This document shows, piece after piece, positions 44,374 through 54,266 of a DNA stretch of 64,000 bases (within the stretch, counting starts at the first letter, position 1; each line of letters starts with the position of its first letter). The DNA comes from Nocardioidaceae bacterium (GTDB taxonomy: Bacteria; Actinomycetota; Actinomycetes; Propionibacteriales; Nocardioidaceae): NCBI GenBank assembly GCA_030447805.1, contig JAUJOE010000002.1, positions 62,001 to 126,000 on the forward strand, written 5' to 3'. The position numbers and the translations under genes are program-made. Below the pieces are notes generated by a model. It saw only the letters and a program-made list of their open reading frames with translations. It made no database searches and was not told where the DNA came from.

Positions 44374-45470
44374 GCATCGTTCGCCGCTTCGGCATGGGCC
44401 TGCTGGCGCCGCTGACCGCCGTGGCCGCGGCCATGCTGATCACGAGCATCGTGATCTCGCTGTCGGGGAGTTCGGCCATCGAGTTCTGGGAGATCATCTT
44501 CTCCAGGCCGGCCGATCGGGTCTTTGTCAACATCGTGAACCAGACGTCGCTGATCTACCTTGCCGGGCTCGCGGCCGCCATCGGCTTTCGGATGAACCTG
44601 TTCAACATCGGTGTGGAGGGCCAGTACACCCTCGCCTCGTACGCCGCCGCTTCGCTCGCCGGGGCGGCTCTTTTTCCGGGACTGCTCAACGTCTTCATGT
44701 CCCTGCTCCTCGCTGTTGCGGTGGGTGCTGCGTGGGCCGGCATCGCTGGCGTCTTGAAGGTCACCCGCGGCGTCAGTGAGGTCATCTCGACGATCATGCT
44801 CAACGCGATCGCGATCACCCTCGTCGGTTACCTGCTCAACCGGTACGGCGTCAAGGTCGGGAACGGCGTACGCACGGAGGTGATTCCCGACGGTAGCCGC
44901 GTCGATGGATGGTTCCCGTTCGCGGAGCCGGACGGGCCGGTGTGGGCGCTTGGGCTGCTGGCCGTGCTCGGGGGGATCGGCTTCTGGGTGCTGCTCAACA
45001 AGACGCGGTTCGGCTTCGACCTGCGGGCGACGGGCGCATCCCAGTCCGCTGCCGTCGCGAGTGGGGTCAATGTCAACAAGATGGTGGTGTACTCGATGCT
45101 GATGTCCGGCGGGATCGCCGGGCTCATCTGGATGCCCTCGCTGTTCGGCGCGGCGTACTCCTATGGCACCACGTTTCAGGCGTTCTTGGGCTTCACCGGA
45201 ATCGCGGTAGCTCTGCTGGGCCGCAACCAGCCGGTGGGCATCCTGGTCGGGGCGGTGCTTTTCGCTTTCCTCAACGAACAGTCGAACCGGTTGACGCTCG
45301 AGACCGACATCTCCGCCAACGTCGTTCAGATCACTCAGGGCGTGATCGTGCTTGCGGTCGTGGTCGCCTACGAGGTCGTCCGCCGCTACCGCACCAAGCT
45401 CGAACAGCGCTCGGTGACGGAGACGCTGGAGGCCGACAAGACCGCCAAGGGCAAGGCGGTCTCCGCATGA
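44370..45470 (+). CDS. Nucleoside ABC importer permease 1
   Basis: 366 residues, clean, start TTG 44370 overlapping the ATPase stop. It is a BPD_transp_2-type permease with about ten membrane segments: LLAPLTAVAAAMLITSIVI, TSLIYLAGLAAAIGFRMNLF, the conserved NIGVEGQYTLASYAA, VISTIMLNAIAITLVGYLL, and GFTGIAVALLGRNQPVGILV near the coupling region. A charged C-terminal tail follows. It pairs with the next gene to form the channel. Overlapping stops and starts through the operon imply coupled translation. Confidence 0.92.
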
Positions 45471-46714
45471 GTACGACGACCGCGACACCGCAGGCCCGGA
45501 TGATGCGGGCTCGGAAGTTCTCCCATGCGTGGTTGCTGATCACGGTCCTCGTCATCGTCGCGCTTTCGGCGGTGCGGGTGATCACCGGCGTTCACGAGAT
45601 CGACTCCACCGGAACGCTGCGAGCAGCCGCTATCGCCACCTGTCCGATTCTGATGGCGGCCTTGGGTGGCTTGTGGAGTGAGCGGGCTGGCGTGGTCAAC
45701 ATCGGGCTGGAAGGCCAGATGATCCTCGGCACCTGGGGCGCCGCCTACTTCACGTACTACTACGACCCATGGATCGGAGTCCTCGGCGCGGCGCTGATGG
45801 GTGCGCTCGGCGGTCTGCTGCACGCCGTGGCCACCGTCACCTTCGGAGTCGACCACATCGTCTCCGGCGTGGCCATCAACATCATCGGCCTGGGCGCGGC
45901 CGAGTTCTTGGCCGAGGCGTATTTCAAGAATCTCGAGGGCGGTGGTGTCAAGCAGCTCACCGGGCTGGCCTCGCCCACCGAGATGACGATTCCGGGCGTG
46001 AGCGACGCGGCGGCCGACATCGCCACCCAGCACTGGTTCGTCGTCTCCGACCTGGCCGCGGTGGTGGCGGCGCTGACCAGCCGGTTGTCGCTGCTGACCG
46101 TGCTGGTGCCGGTTCTGGTGGTCGCCTCGGCATGGATTCTGTGGCGGACCGCCTTCGGATTGCGGCTCCGCTCCTGCGGCGAGAACCCAGCGGCCGCCGA
46201 GAGCCTCGGCGTCCACGTGTACCGCCACAAGTACATCGCGGTGATCGTCTCCGGTGCCATGGCGGGAATCGGCGGCGGCTACTTGGCGCTGGTGGCATCA
46301 AGCGGCTTCACGACTGGTCAGACCGGCGGCCGTGGCTTTATCGGACTGGCCGCGATGATCTTCGGCAATTGGCGCCCGGGCGGCATCGTCGGTGGCTCGC
46401 TGATGTTCGGCTATACCGACAGCCTGACGCTGCGGTCGACCGACGCGGTGCATGCCCTGCTGTTGCTGGTCGGGATCGGGTTGGCCGTTTACGCGTTGTG
46501 GCGGTTGCGGCAGGGCCGGGTCGCCTCGGCCGGGGTCCTCGGTGCCATCAGCGTGGGCTTTTTCGCCTGGTTCTTGTTGACCGACTCGGTGCCGCGGGAG
46601 TTCACCGGCATGACGCCGTACGTCGCCACTCTGCTGGTGCTCGCGTTCGCGGCTCAACGGCTGCGGATGCCGGCCGCCGACGGGCTCAGGTACCGACGAG
46701 GTGAGTCGATCTGA
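45467..46714 (+). CDS. Nucleoside ABC importer permease 2
   Basis: About 415 residues, clean, ATG 45467 overlapping the previous stop (ATGA). Hydrophobic segments include AWLLITVLVIVALSAVRVI, AAIATCPILMAALGGLWSE, the family motif VNIGLEGQMILGTWGA, VSGVAINIIGLGAAEF, and ALLLLVGIGLAVYALW. The cytoplasmic coupling region is RGFIGLAAMIFGNWRPGG. The C-terminus carries two additional segments (LGAISVGFFAWFLL, YVATLLVLAFAAQRLRM). The stop overlaps the cdd start by one base. Confidence 0.92.
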   Translation: MSTTTATPQARMMRARKFSHAWLLITVLVIVALSAVRVITGVHEIDSTGTLRAAAIATCPILMAALGGLWSERAGVVNIGLEGQMILGTWGAAYFTYYYDPWIGVLGAALMGALGGLLHAVATVTFGVDHIVSGVAINIIGLGAAEFLAEAYFKNLEGGGVKQLTGLASPTEMTIPGVSDAAADIATQHWFVVSDLAAVVAALTSRLSLLTVLVPVLVVASAWILWRTAFGLRLRSCGENPAAAESLGVHVYRHKYIAVIVSGAMAGIGGGYLALVASSGFTTGQTGGRGFIGLAAMIFGNWRPGGIVGGSLMFGYTDSLTLRSTDAVHALLLLVGIGLAVYALWRLRQGRVASAGVLGAISVGFFAWFLLTDSVPREFTGMTPYVATLLVLAFAAQRLRMPAADGLRYRRGESI

Positions 46715-47112
46715 TGTCCATCGACATCGACTGGGAGAGCCTGCGCGCAGCCGCGACCGACGTGATGCGCCGTGCCTACGCGCCCTACTCGAACTTCGCC
46801 GTGGGCGCCGCCGGACTTGTCGACGACGGTCGCGTGGTGGTCGGTTGCAACGTCGAGAACGCGTCGTACGGCGTGGGGCTGTGCGCTGAGTGCGGGCTGG
46901 TGTCGGCGCTGCACGCGGGCGGCGGAGGCAGGCTGGTGGCCGTCGCGTGCGTGGATTCGGCCGGCGCCCCGTTGATGCCGTGCGGCCGGTGCCGGCAGCT
47001 GCTCTGGGAACATGGTGGGCCCGACCTGCAGGTGCTGACCCCACGCGGGGGACAGGCGATGCGTGCGGTGCTGCCCGACGCGTTCGGCCGCGAAGACCTC
47101 GACCGTCGATGA
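46714..47112 (+). CDS. cdd: Cytidine deaminase
   Basis: 132 residues, clean. Deaminates cytidine and deoxycytidine to uridine and deoxyuridine. Zinc site: NVENASYGVGLCAECGLVSA (Cys-Ala-Glu, catalytic Glu) and MPCGRCRQLL (two Cys ligands). The small size and Cys ligand mark the tetrameric type. The start overlaps the permease stop by one base, so uptake and deamination are expressed together. The stop (47110-47112) is followed closely by the P450 gene. Confidence 0.94.
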   Translation: MSIDIDWESLRAAATDVMRRAYAPYSNFAVGAAGLVDDGRVVVGCNVENASYGVGLCAECGLVSALHAGGGGRLVAVACVDSAGAPLMPCGRCRQLLWEHGGPDLQVLTPRGGQAMRAVLPDAFGREDLDRR

Positions 47113-47137
47113 CCGCCGTCGACAGGTGCCCGAAGCC

Positions 47138-48328
47138 GTGATGGTTGTCCCCGACTGCGACCTCGACCTGACAGCTCCCGACTTCGTCGCTGACCCCTAC
47201 CCCGCCTTTGCCCAGATGCGTCGCAAGGCGCCGGTGGCCTGGCACGAGCCCAGCCAGATGTGGCTGGCGTTCACTCACGATGCATGCAACGCCGTGCTGC
47301 GCGACCGTGCACTGGGTCGGATCTGGCGCGACCGCGAGCCGTCGGAACGCTTCGAGCCGTTCAACTTGCTGCACCGCAACCAGATGATGGAGCAGGAGCC
47401 GCCCGGACATTCGCGGCTACGGCGGAAGGTGTCGGGGGCGTTCGCGCGGGGCCACATCGAGCGGATGCGACCGCGCGTGACAGCGATCGGCTCGCAGCTG
47501 CTGGCTCAGGTGGACCCCAGTGCCTTCGACGTACTGAAGGACTTCGCCGAGCCGCTGCCCGTGCTCGTGATCGCTGAGCTGCTCGGCGCGCCGGCTGCCG
47601 ACTTCGCGCAGCTACGCGGGTGGTCACAGGCGATCGTGCGCATGTATGAGCCCACGGTCCCGCCCGAGGTGGAAGCGGCGGCGCTAGCTGCCAGCCGGGA
47701 GTTCGCCGACTACCTCCGCGCCCTGATGCGGGCGCGTAGTGGCGACTTGCGAGACGACTTGCTGAGCGACCTGCTGCGAGCTCAGCGGGGCGCCGACGGG
47801 CTGACCGAGGACGAGGTGGTCGCGTCAGCAGCGCTGCTTCTCAACGCCGGGCACGAGGCGTCGGTGAATGTCTTCGGCAACGGTCTGGTCGCGGTGTTGA
47901 GCTCGTCAGATCAGTGGCGGCGCCTGGTGAGCGGCGAGGCGGCGCCTGAGCTGGCCGTTGAGGAGATGCTGCGCTACGACTCGGCGCTTCAGCTCTTCGA
48001 ACGGACCGCAACGACCGACGTCACGGTGGCGGGCGTAACGGTTGGTGCCGGTCAAAAGGTGGCCGCCTTACTCGGCTCGGCGAACCGGGACCAGACGGTG
48101 TTCAACCACCCCGACGTTCTTGACACCACTCGCGACCCCAACCCGCACCTCGCCTTCGGCGCCGGCGTCCACTTTTGCCTCGGCGCGCCGCTGGCCCGGA
48201 TGGAGCTGGCCGAGTCGCTCAGCCTGCTCGCCACCACGTTCCCCTCGCTGTCGCTGGCCGCGGAACCGGTCCGCCGGCCGACGTTCGTGCTGCGGGGCTA
48301 TTCCAGCGTTCCAGTGACAGCATCGTGA
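47138..48328 (+). CDS. Cytochrome P450
   Basis: About 396 residues, clean. The heme-binding loop is FGAGVHFCLGAPLARMELAE, the K-helix ExxR is in VEEMLRYDSALQL, and the meander follows. The I-helix reads LLNAGHEASVNVFGN: the Thr that normally delivers protons (AGxET/S) is replaced by Ala. Start GTG 47138 or ATG 47141. There is no nearby ferredoxin or reductase gene. It lies between cdd and deoA on the same strand with short gaps, so its substrate may be a nucleoside or modified nucleoside; that is inference. It is not part of any recognisable biosynthetic gene cluster here. Confidence 0.9.
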   Translation: MMVVPDCDLDLTAPDFVADPYPAFAQMRRKAPVAWHEPSQMWLAFTHDACNAVLRDRALGRIWRDREPSERFEPFNLLHRNQMMEQEPPGHSRLRRKVSGAFARGHIERMRPRVTAIGSQLLAQVDPSAFDVLKDFAEPLPVLVIAELLGAPAADFAQLRGWSQAIVRMYEPTVPPEVEAAALAASREFADYLRALMRARSGDLRDDLLSDLLRAQRGADGLTEDEVVASAALLLNAGHEASVNVFGNGLVAVLSSSDQWRRLVSGEAAPELAVEEMLRYDSALQLFERTATTDVTVAGVTVGAGQKVAALLGSANRDQTVFNHPDVLDTTRDPNPHLAFGAGVHFCLGAPLARMELAESLSLLATTFPSLSLAAEPVRRPTFVLRGYSSVPVTAS

Positions 48329-48346
48329 GCGGAAGGGGCTTTCCCC

Positions 48347-49634
48347 ATGGCTGAGGCGTTCGACGCCGTCGACGTGATCATCACCAAACGCGACAAGGCC
48401 GAGTTGTCGGACGCGCAGATCGACTGGGTCGTCGACGCCTACACCCGCGGCGCAGTCGCGCACGAGCAGATGGCGGCGTTGGCGATGGCGATCCTGCTCA
48501 ACGGGATGAGCCGGCGAGAGGTCAGCCGGTGGACCGCGGCCATGATGGCCAGCGGAGACCGGATGGACTTCTCCGGGCTCTCTCGGCCGACGGCCGACAA
48601 GCACTCCACCGGCGGCGTCGGTGACAAGATCACGCTGCCGCTGGCGCCACTTGTCGCGGCGTGCGGGGTCGCCGTACCGCAGCTGTCCGGGCGTGGCCTC
48701 GGGCACACCGGCGGCACCCTCGACAAGCTGGAGTCCATCGCCGGCTGGCGGGCTGATCTGTCGTACGACGAGATGCTGGCGCAGCTGGAGAGCGTTGGCG
48801 CGGTGATCTGCGCGCCGGGCGCGAGCCTGGCGCCCGCTGACAAGCTGCTCTACGCACTCCGCGACGTCACCGGCACCGTCGAGTCGATCCCGCTGATCGC
48901 CAGCTCGATCATGAGCAAGAAGATCGCCGAGGGCACCGGCGCGCTGGTGCTCGACGTCAAGGTGGGGTCCGGGGCATTCATGAAGAACCTCGCGTCCGCG
49001 CAGGAGCTGGCGCGGACGATGGTCGAGCTCGGCACCGACGCCGGTGTGTCGACTGTCGCGCTGGTGACCGACATGGGGACCCCGCTCGGCCGGGCCGTCG
49101 GCAACGCCGTCGAGGTGCAGGAGTCGGTGGAGGTGCTGGCCGGTGGCGGGCCGGCTGACGTCGTCGAGCTGACGCTGGCGCTCGCCCGCGAGATGCTGGC
49201 GGCAGTGGGTCGGCCCGACGTCGACCCGGCCGACCGGCTGGCTGACGGGTCGGCCATGGACGTATGGCGGGCGATGATCTCCGCACAAGGCGGCGACGTC
49301 GACGCGCCGCTCCCCGAAGCTCGGGAGCAACATGTCGTCGTGGCACCCGGGTCCGGAACACTGACCCGGCTGGACGCGTTGAGCGTCGGCGTGGCGGCCT
49401 GGCGGCTGGGCGCCGGGCGGGCCCGAAAGGAGGATCCGGTGCAAGCGGGTGCGGGCGTCGTACTGCACGCCAAGCCGGGTGATCAGGTGCGGGCGGGGGA
49501 GCCGCTGATGACGCTGCTCAGCGACGACCCCGCGCGCTTTGCTCGAGCTGAGGAGGCGCTCGACGGCGCGTACGACGTCAGCGACGGTTCCGACGAGCGG
49601 TCGAGGCACGTTGGTTCTGGACCGGATCACTTAG
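48347..49634 (+). CDS. deoA: Thymidine (pyrimidine-nucleoside) phosphorylase (frameshift at 3' end)
   Basis: Phosphorolysis of thymidine or deoxyuridine to base and deoxyribose-1-phosphate. About 428 residues. Signature: SRPTADKHSTGGVGDKITLPL (phosphate and nucleoside site), the glycosyltransferase family 3 motif SGRGLGHTGGTLDKLES, LIASSIMSKKIAEGTGALVLDVKVGSGAFMK-type region and the C-terminal barrel domain VVLHAKPGDQVRAGEPL. The open frame runs to 49789, but a shift near 49590-49605 restores the expected end TLVLDRIT and TAG 49632-49634. ATG 48347 has a GGAAGGGG leader. Last clear gene of the uptake/salvage operon. Confidence 0.93.
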
Positions 49635-49935
49635 CTTGGAACAGCTTGAGACAGCCCACTGAGCAGCCCACCGCCGAGACGCACGTCCTGCATGTCTCCA
49701 CCGCACCGCCATCCGCCCGTTGTCCTAGTCCGTCCCGCTGGCTCCGGTCGGTGCTGGTGTGGCTCTCGGGCCTTCGCTTCGCTCTTTGACGGCCCGTCGA
49801 GTCCCCACCAGCCCCTCCCTTAGAACCTTCGGGTCGGCGCCGCGCAGCTAGCCAGCAGATCCCGCCCGCCCCCGCGGCCTCACTCGGGCAAGTGCAACGG
49901 CGCCCCGGCAGCGCAACGAACTAAGCGGCGTCCTA
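49635..49935. other. Intergenic stretch, no gene seen
   Basis: About 300 bases between the deoA stop and the convergent HNH gene. I see no supported coding sequence, no strong hairpin with a U-tract and no tRNA. Open frames here are extensions of deoA in the wrong frame. Confidence 0.5.
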
Positions 49936-51399
49936 CTAGGCGGCGTCGTGTTGCGCCTGCTGCGCGCGTCGAGGTGGGCGCGGAGTTGTTGGTGGTGGCT
50001 GAGCCAGCCGGGTAGGTGTAGGGGTTGTCGAGTTCGCCGGGTGGGCCGGTGCCGTACCCGGTCGCCGGTGGGGCAGCGAGTAGTACTGGTGCCCGGTCGG
50101 GGTGTGCCAGGTCAACACGGTGTCGGCGTCACCAGTGACGGCCCAGCCGGGATGGGACCTGGCCAGGTGGGACCGCTCGCACACCCCTTGCAGGGTGTCG
50201 GGTCTGGTGAGGCCGCCGTCGGCGAAGGCGTGTTTGTGGTCGAGGTCGCGGATCCGGGCGTCACAGACCGGCAGCCGGCAGTGCCGGTCCCGGCAGACCA
50301 CGGCGTGCCGGGTGGCGGCGTCGGGCCGGTACTTTGTTGGGTCGGTGACCATGACGGCCCCGGTGATCGGGTCGCACAGCAACCGGGTCAACGTGACCTC
50401 GTCACCGGCGGCGATGATGCGGCGGGCAACACTGGGGGTGATGGTGCCGTAGCCGTCCAGCAGCCCGTTGCGGGAGTCCAACCCCAGCAGGCTGCTGAGT
50501 GAGATGACCAGCTGCACCGAAACCGGCTTACCCGCCCGGGCGGGTTCGCTGGTCGGGGCGGTGGGTGTCGCGTGCGGTGTCGCCGAGGTCGGCGGCGGTG
50601 AGCGTCCTGGCGAGGAGATCGGCGCGGAGCTGGTCCAGGGTGGCGGGGTCACCGGCTGCCCGGCAGGTGCGGGCCAGCTCATCGATCCGGTTGAACGCCC
50701 GGATCGCGTCCTCGGCTACAGCACCGCGCCGAGCAGGGCGACCCCGTGATCCATCGGCTTGACGAACACCTCGCCGGTCCTCCGCCGCGCGTTGGGCCAT
50801 TAGGTCGGCGTGCTCGTCGGCCTCAGCGACCCTCGCCCGGGCAGCGGCGATCGCTTTGCCGGCGGGTTGTTCCACCGCATCAGCGGTGACCGCCTCATCA
50901 AGCAGCCGCCGCACCTGATCCGGCAACCGGCGGGTCGCCGCAGCCACCATCGACGCCACGAACCCGGACACCTGGCCGAGCTCGAGGGCCTCACCGAGGT
51001 CACGGTGCACCGCGTGCAGGTCGTTCGCCAACGTGAGTTGCTTGTGGGCTGCGGTGGGGGAGATGTTCAACGCCAACGCGACCTCTTCGGCGGCGAACTT
51101 GCCCGCCTCGGCGTCAAGGTTGGCGCGCATCCGCAGCACCGCGGCCCGCTCGCTCGGGGTCTTGGTCGCCAACGCCGCCTTCATGTCGGCGCACATCTCC
51201 GTGTCAGCGTCGGTGCGGGCGGCCTGGAACCGGCGCATGGTGTCCAGCCGCTGGGCTTCCACCCAGGAACTCACCCGGTCCCACGCCACCAGCTGCTCGA
51301 TCAGATCCACGGCAGCTGCGTCGGGGTCCAGCACCGGGCAGCCTCCTGCACCGCCACCAAATCGGTGACGAGCTGGGCATCCGGGGAACGATCGAACAT
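49936..51399 (-). CDS. DUF222 / HNH endonuclease domain protein (13E12-type), copy 2, frameshifted
   Basis: Starts ATG 51399 (FDRSPDAQLVTDLVAVQEAA) and ends with TAG-side text HDAA at 49936. DUF222 helices include WDRVSSWVEAQRLDTMRRFQ, ALNISPTAAHKQLTLANDL and QVRRLLDEAVTADAV. The HNH domain has RDRHCRLPVCDARIRDLDHK and GVCERSHLARSH. Frame changes occur near 51335, 50755 and 50580. It is related in architecture, not closely in sequence, to copy 1 at 25844-27256. It interrupts the nucleoside region between deoA and the aldehyde dehydrogenase/deoC genes, which fits insertion as accessory DNA. Confidence 0.75.
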
Positions 51400-52272
51400 A
51401 CAGACGACTATGTCATCAAGCGCCGACAATGTGGACCGATCGTGCTTCGCTGGGTCAGGTTGCCGGCACGTCGTACGATCCCGGAGGAGGGAGTTGCTGC
51501 AACGTCCAGGTGTTGCCGTTGTGGGAACCGAGTGTCTCGACCTCGGCTTCGCGTCGACGCCACGTATCCTCAGGTGTTGCCGTGCAGCCTTCGACGTCGA
51601 GGACGACGGCCTGGATGCGTCGTACGATCTCCGCGAGGCCGGCAGCTGCTGATGTTCTCATCAAGGTCCAGGGTGAACCCGACCTTTTCGAGCGTTCGGC
51701 TCCCGTCGGCGCCCGACGGTCGCGCACCACCGCCATCGTGCCCGACGACATCAGATCACCGACACTTCCGGCAGCGAGTTGCTTCGACGTGGCACGTATC
51801 CTCGCCCGGTGTCCGTCTCCTCCCTCGACCTCGAGTCCCCGGCGCTCTGCTGCGTTTCACAGTGGTCGTCAGCCTGGCGCTGGCGCTTGGCGTTCTGACG
51901 GCGTACGGCCAGGGATGGTGCCGGACGGGCTAGTTCCGCTCGCCAACTCGACGGCCGGATCTGCGGTGCAGAGTTCGGCGGAGCCTGCGCGCTGCAGGCG
52001 CTCGGCTGGCGACTCCGAGCGCCAGTTGGCGGCTGGCGTTCTCGTGGGCCGGCGTTCATCCAGCGCGACGATCGTGAGGCTCCGCCACGGCTGCCGGGTG
52101 GCAGCTCGCCGGCCCCTGTGCTCGGGCTCAGCGCCCACCTGGGTGAAGGCTCGTCGCGATCTGCTGGCAGCAACCGGAGTCGGCGCGGTGAGTGCTTGTC
52201 CAACCGGGCGATACGGAACCACCTGGCGGGCGCGCGCGTCTGATGAGCAAAGCACAAGATGGAGGGCCGGTC
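51400..52272. other. Gene-poor stretch between HNH copy 2 and a secreted-protein gene
   Basis: About 870 bases. One minus-strand frame (51455-51751) is listed separately with low confidence. On the plus strand, near 51811-51933, a short frame-shifted piece reads LLRFTVVVSLALALGVLTAYG, a single membrane segment ending at a TAG, and could be a tiny membrane protein. Between 51934 and 52272 I see nothing I can support. Confidence 0.35.
51455..51751 (-). CDS. Possible small hypothetical protein
   Basis: 98-residue frame, or about 68 if started at the internal Met (MRTSAAAGLAEIVRRIQ). The text VLDVEGCTATPEDTWRRREAE and LGSHNGNTWTLQQLPPPG reads like a real protein, with mixed charges and plausible codon use. 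I recognise no family, and the start has no clear ribosome-binding site. It lies downstream of nothing on the same strand and 56 bases from the start of the DUF222/HNH gene. It could be a fragment. Confidence 0.3.
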   Translation of the reverse strand: MSSGTMAVVRDRRAPTGAERSKRSGSPWTLMRTSAAAGLAEIVRRIQAVVLDVEGCTATPEDTWRRREAEVETLGSHNGNTWTLQQLPPPGSYDVPAT

Positions 52273-52858
52273 ATGATGCGGAGAACGGGCTTGGCGGTCG
52301 TTGGCGCTTGTTTGAGTATCGGGGTCGCCATAGTGCCCAGTGGGCAGGCTGTTGCGTCGTGCGCTGCTGGTCGAGTTCGTTGACGTTGCTGCCGATGCCG
52401 ACTCGCTGTTCGTCGGGACGGTGGAGGAGACGGGGGACGGCTTCACCCGCTTCCAGGTCGAGGTCTGGCGAGGCCCTGATCTCGCCTCCGAGATCTGGGT
52501 CCAGACCGGTCAGGAACAGTCCCCGTGGCCCATCAGCTTGTTCGAAGGCGCCGCCAGCTCCACGGATGCGGACTTGGCGGTCGGGCGTCGTTATGTCGTG
52601 GGCACATACGACGACTTTGTGACCAGTTGGCCTGCTTGGTGGCCGAGATGGGAAACGCGGCAGAGTTCGGCGTCCTCAAGCCCGCAACCGTCATGAGAGC
52701 CGGTAGGGCAGGCGTCGCAGGGGGCCGATCCGCCGGTCGATGGTCGATTGCTGGCAGGCGGTGCGGTGGCCGTCCTTGTTGGCGGCGTCGCCTGGCTGGT
52801 GTGGTTCCGCAAACGACGAGTCCAGCGTCCCCGACACGATGGTCTAGGGCGCCAGTAG
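52273..52858 (+). CDS. Secreted, C-terminally membrane-anchored protein of unknown function (frameshifted)
   Basis: ATG 52273 has a GGAGGGC ribosome-binding site. A signal peptide (RRTGLAVVGACLSIGVAIV, cleavage near GQAVASCA) is followed by an acidic outer domain: LVEFVDVAADADSLFVGTVE, DGFTRFQVEVWRGPDLASEIW, LFEGAASSTDADLAVGRRYV and VVGTYDDF. After frame repair near 52370 and 52630 it ends with a membrane helix (GGAVAVLVGGVAWLVWF) and a basic tail (RKRRVQRPRHDG), stop TAG 52856-52858. The layout is that of a surface protein fixed by its C-terminus. No family was recognised. Confidence 0.6.
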
Positions 52859-52904
52859 CGTGAGGACCTCCGCAACCAGGCTCGACGGTGGCAGCCCGCT
52901 GGCC

Positions 52905-53305
52905 CTACTTATCCTCGACCTCGACGGTCACCTTGAGGGCCACCTGGGTGCCAGCAGCCACCACCGTGACGTCGGCGATCTCCGCGCCGGTCCCGCACGC
53001 GACTGTCGACTGAAACTGGCTGTGGAAAGCGCACCTTGTTGGACCCGTAGTTGATCCTGAGCGACCAGCCGGCGTACTCGATGAGCGACGCGACAAGCGC
53101 CGGCACCAGCGACATCGTCAGGTAGCCATGGGCGACTGTGGTGCCGAACGGCCCTTCGGCGGCCCGAGCCGGGTCGACATGGATCCACTGGTGGTCACCG
53201 GTCGCGTCAGCGAAGGTGTCGATGCGCTGCTGGTCGATGGTGACCCAGTCGCTGTGGCCAAGGTGTTCACCAACAGCGGCCGTACGTCGTGAAGGTGCGC
53301 GTCAT
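52905..53305 (-). CDS. MaoC-family (R)-specific hydratase-like protein (frameshifted)
   Basis: Single hot-dog domain of about 135 residues, as in NodN/PhaJ-type enoyl hydratases. The hydratase motif is QRIDTFADATGDHQWIHVD with the Asp-His pair; the later helix region is TVAHGYLTMSLVPALVASL, and NYGSNKVRFPQPV and VTVVAAGTQVALKVTVEVE follow. Frame changes occur near 53150-53250 and 52990. Start ATG 53305; stop TAG at 52905-52907. It lies directly downstream of a fabG-like gene on the same strand. The pair suggests short-chain (R)-3-hydroxyacyl metabolism. Confidence 0.75.
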
Positions 53306-53392
53306 GTCGCGACGTCAATCGGACCGACACACCGACCAACGTGAGCCGTGGCTGACCCGTGTCGGCGGGAAGAGCCGGACTACGTCGTGGGT

Positions 53393-54162
53393 TCAGCCAC
53401 GGGCCGCCGGCGACGTACAGCACCTGACCAGTCACGAACGAGGCGCCTTCGCTGACGAAGAACGACACCGCATGGGCGATGTCGTCCGGTGTTCCGACGC
53501 GAGGCACCGGCGTTTCGGCGGCGCGGGCCGCCTGGAACTCCTCGAAGTCGACGCCGAGGCGCTCAGCCGTCCGCGCCGTCATCTCGGTCACGATGAAGCC
53601 TGGCGCGATCGCGTTCGCTGTTACGCCGAACTTGCCGAGCTCGATGGCCAGCGTCTTGGTGAAAGGCCCTGCATTCCGGCCTTGGCTGCGGCGTAGTTGG
53701 CCTGACCGCGGTTGCCGAGCGCGGAGGTGCTCGACAGATTGACGATGCGTCCCCAGCCCGCCTTTGTCATATGCGCCTGCACCGCTTTGCTCATCAAGAA
53801 GGCACCGCGCAGATGCACACTTCGCCGGACCGATATCCCAGTCGTCCTCGGTCATCTTGAACAGCAGGTTGTCGCGGGTGATGCACGGCGTTGTTGACCA
53901 CGCGACGGTTGGGGGCCCAGCTCGTCGGTCACCCGGGCAACCGCGATGTCCACGGCGGCGGCAACTGACACGTCGACGCCTACGGCGACGGCCTGACCGC
54001 CCTTACCCGTGATGCCCTCGACGGTTGCGGCACAGTTCGCCTCGTCGAGGTCGAGCACGCCGATGGCGATGTCCGTCCTCGGCCAGCCGGGCGGCGACCG
54101 CGGCACCTGCTCCGCGGGCAGCGCCAGTGACGATTGAGCTACCGGCGGGTGTTCGAGTTCAT
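53393..54162 (-). CDS. fabG: 3-oxoacyl-ACP reductase FabG-like short-chain dehydrogenase (frameshifted)
   Basis: About 255 residues after repair. Motifs: SSIVTGAARGAGAAVAARLA (NADP-binding TGxxxGxG), VVNNAGITRDNLLFKM, GRIVNLSSTSALGNRGQANYAAAKAG (catalytic Ser-Tyr-Lys), NAIAPGFIVTEMT and FVTGQVLYVAGG at the end. ATG 54162 has a good AAAGGTTC leader, but the next codons pass a TAG that only a shifted frame avoids. Further frame changes occur near 53930, 53840, 53670 and 53400. The stop probably is TGA 53393-53395. Whether it serves fatty acid or polyester metabolism cannot be told; the MaoC gene follows. Confidence 0.82.
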
Positions 54163-54266
54163 GTAGAACCTTTCGGTCGGATCCAACGGGGGTCACCCGG
54201 CAGGATAATGCCATCGCGGCGGGCCACGAGAGACGGCGGTGGTTCCCCGCCGGTCCGCAGCGGCCG

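Noticed and set aside
47138-48328. P450 as part of a natural-product gene cluster
   Set aside because: No synthase, tailoring or resistance genes are nearby; neighbours are nucleoside salvage enzymes.
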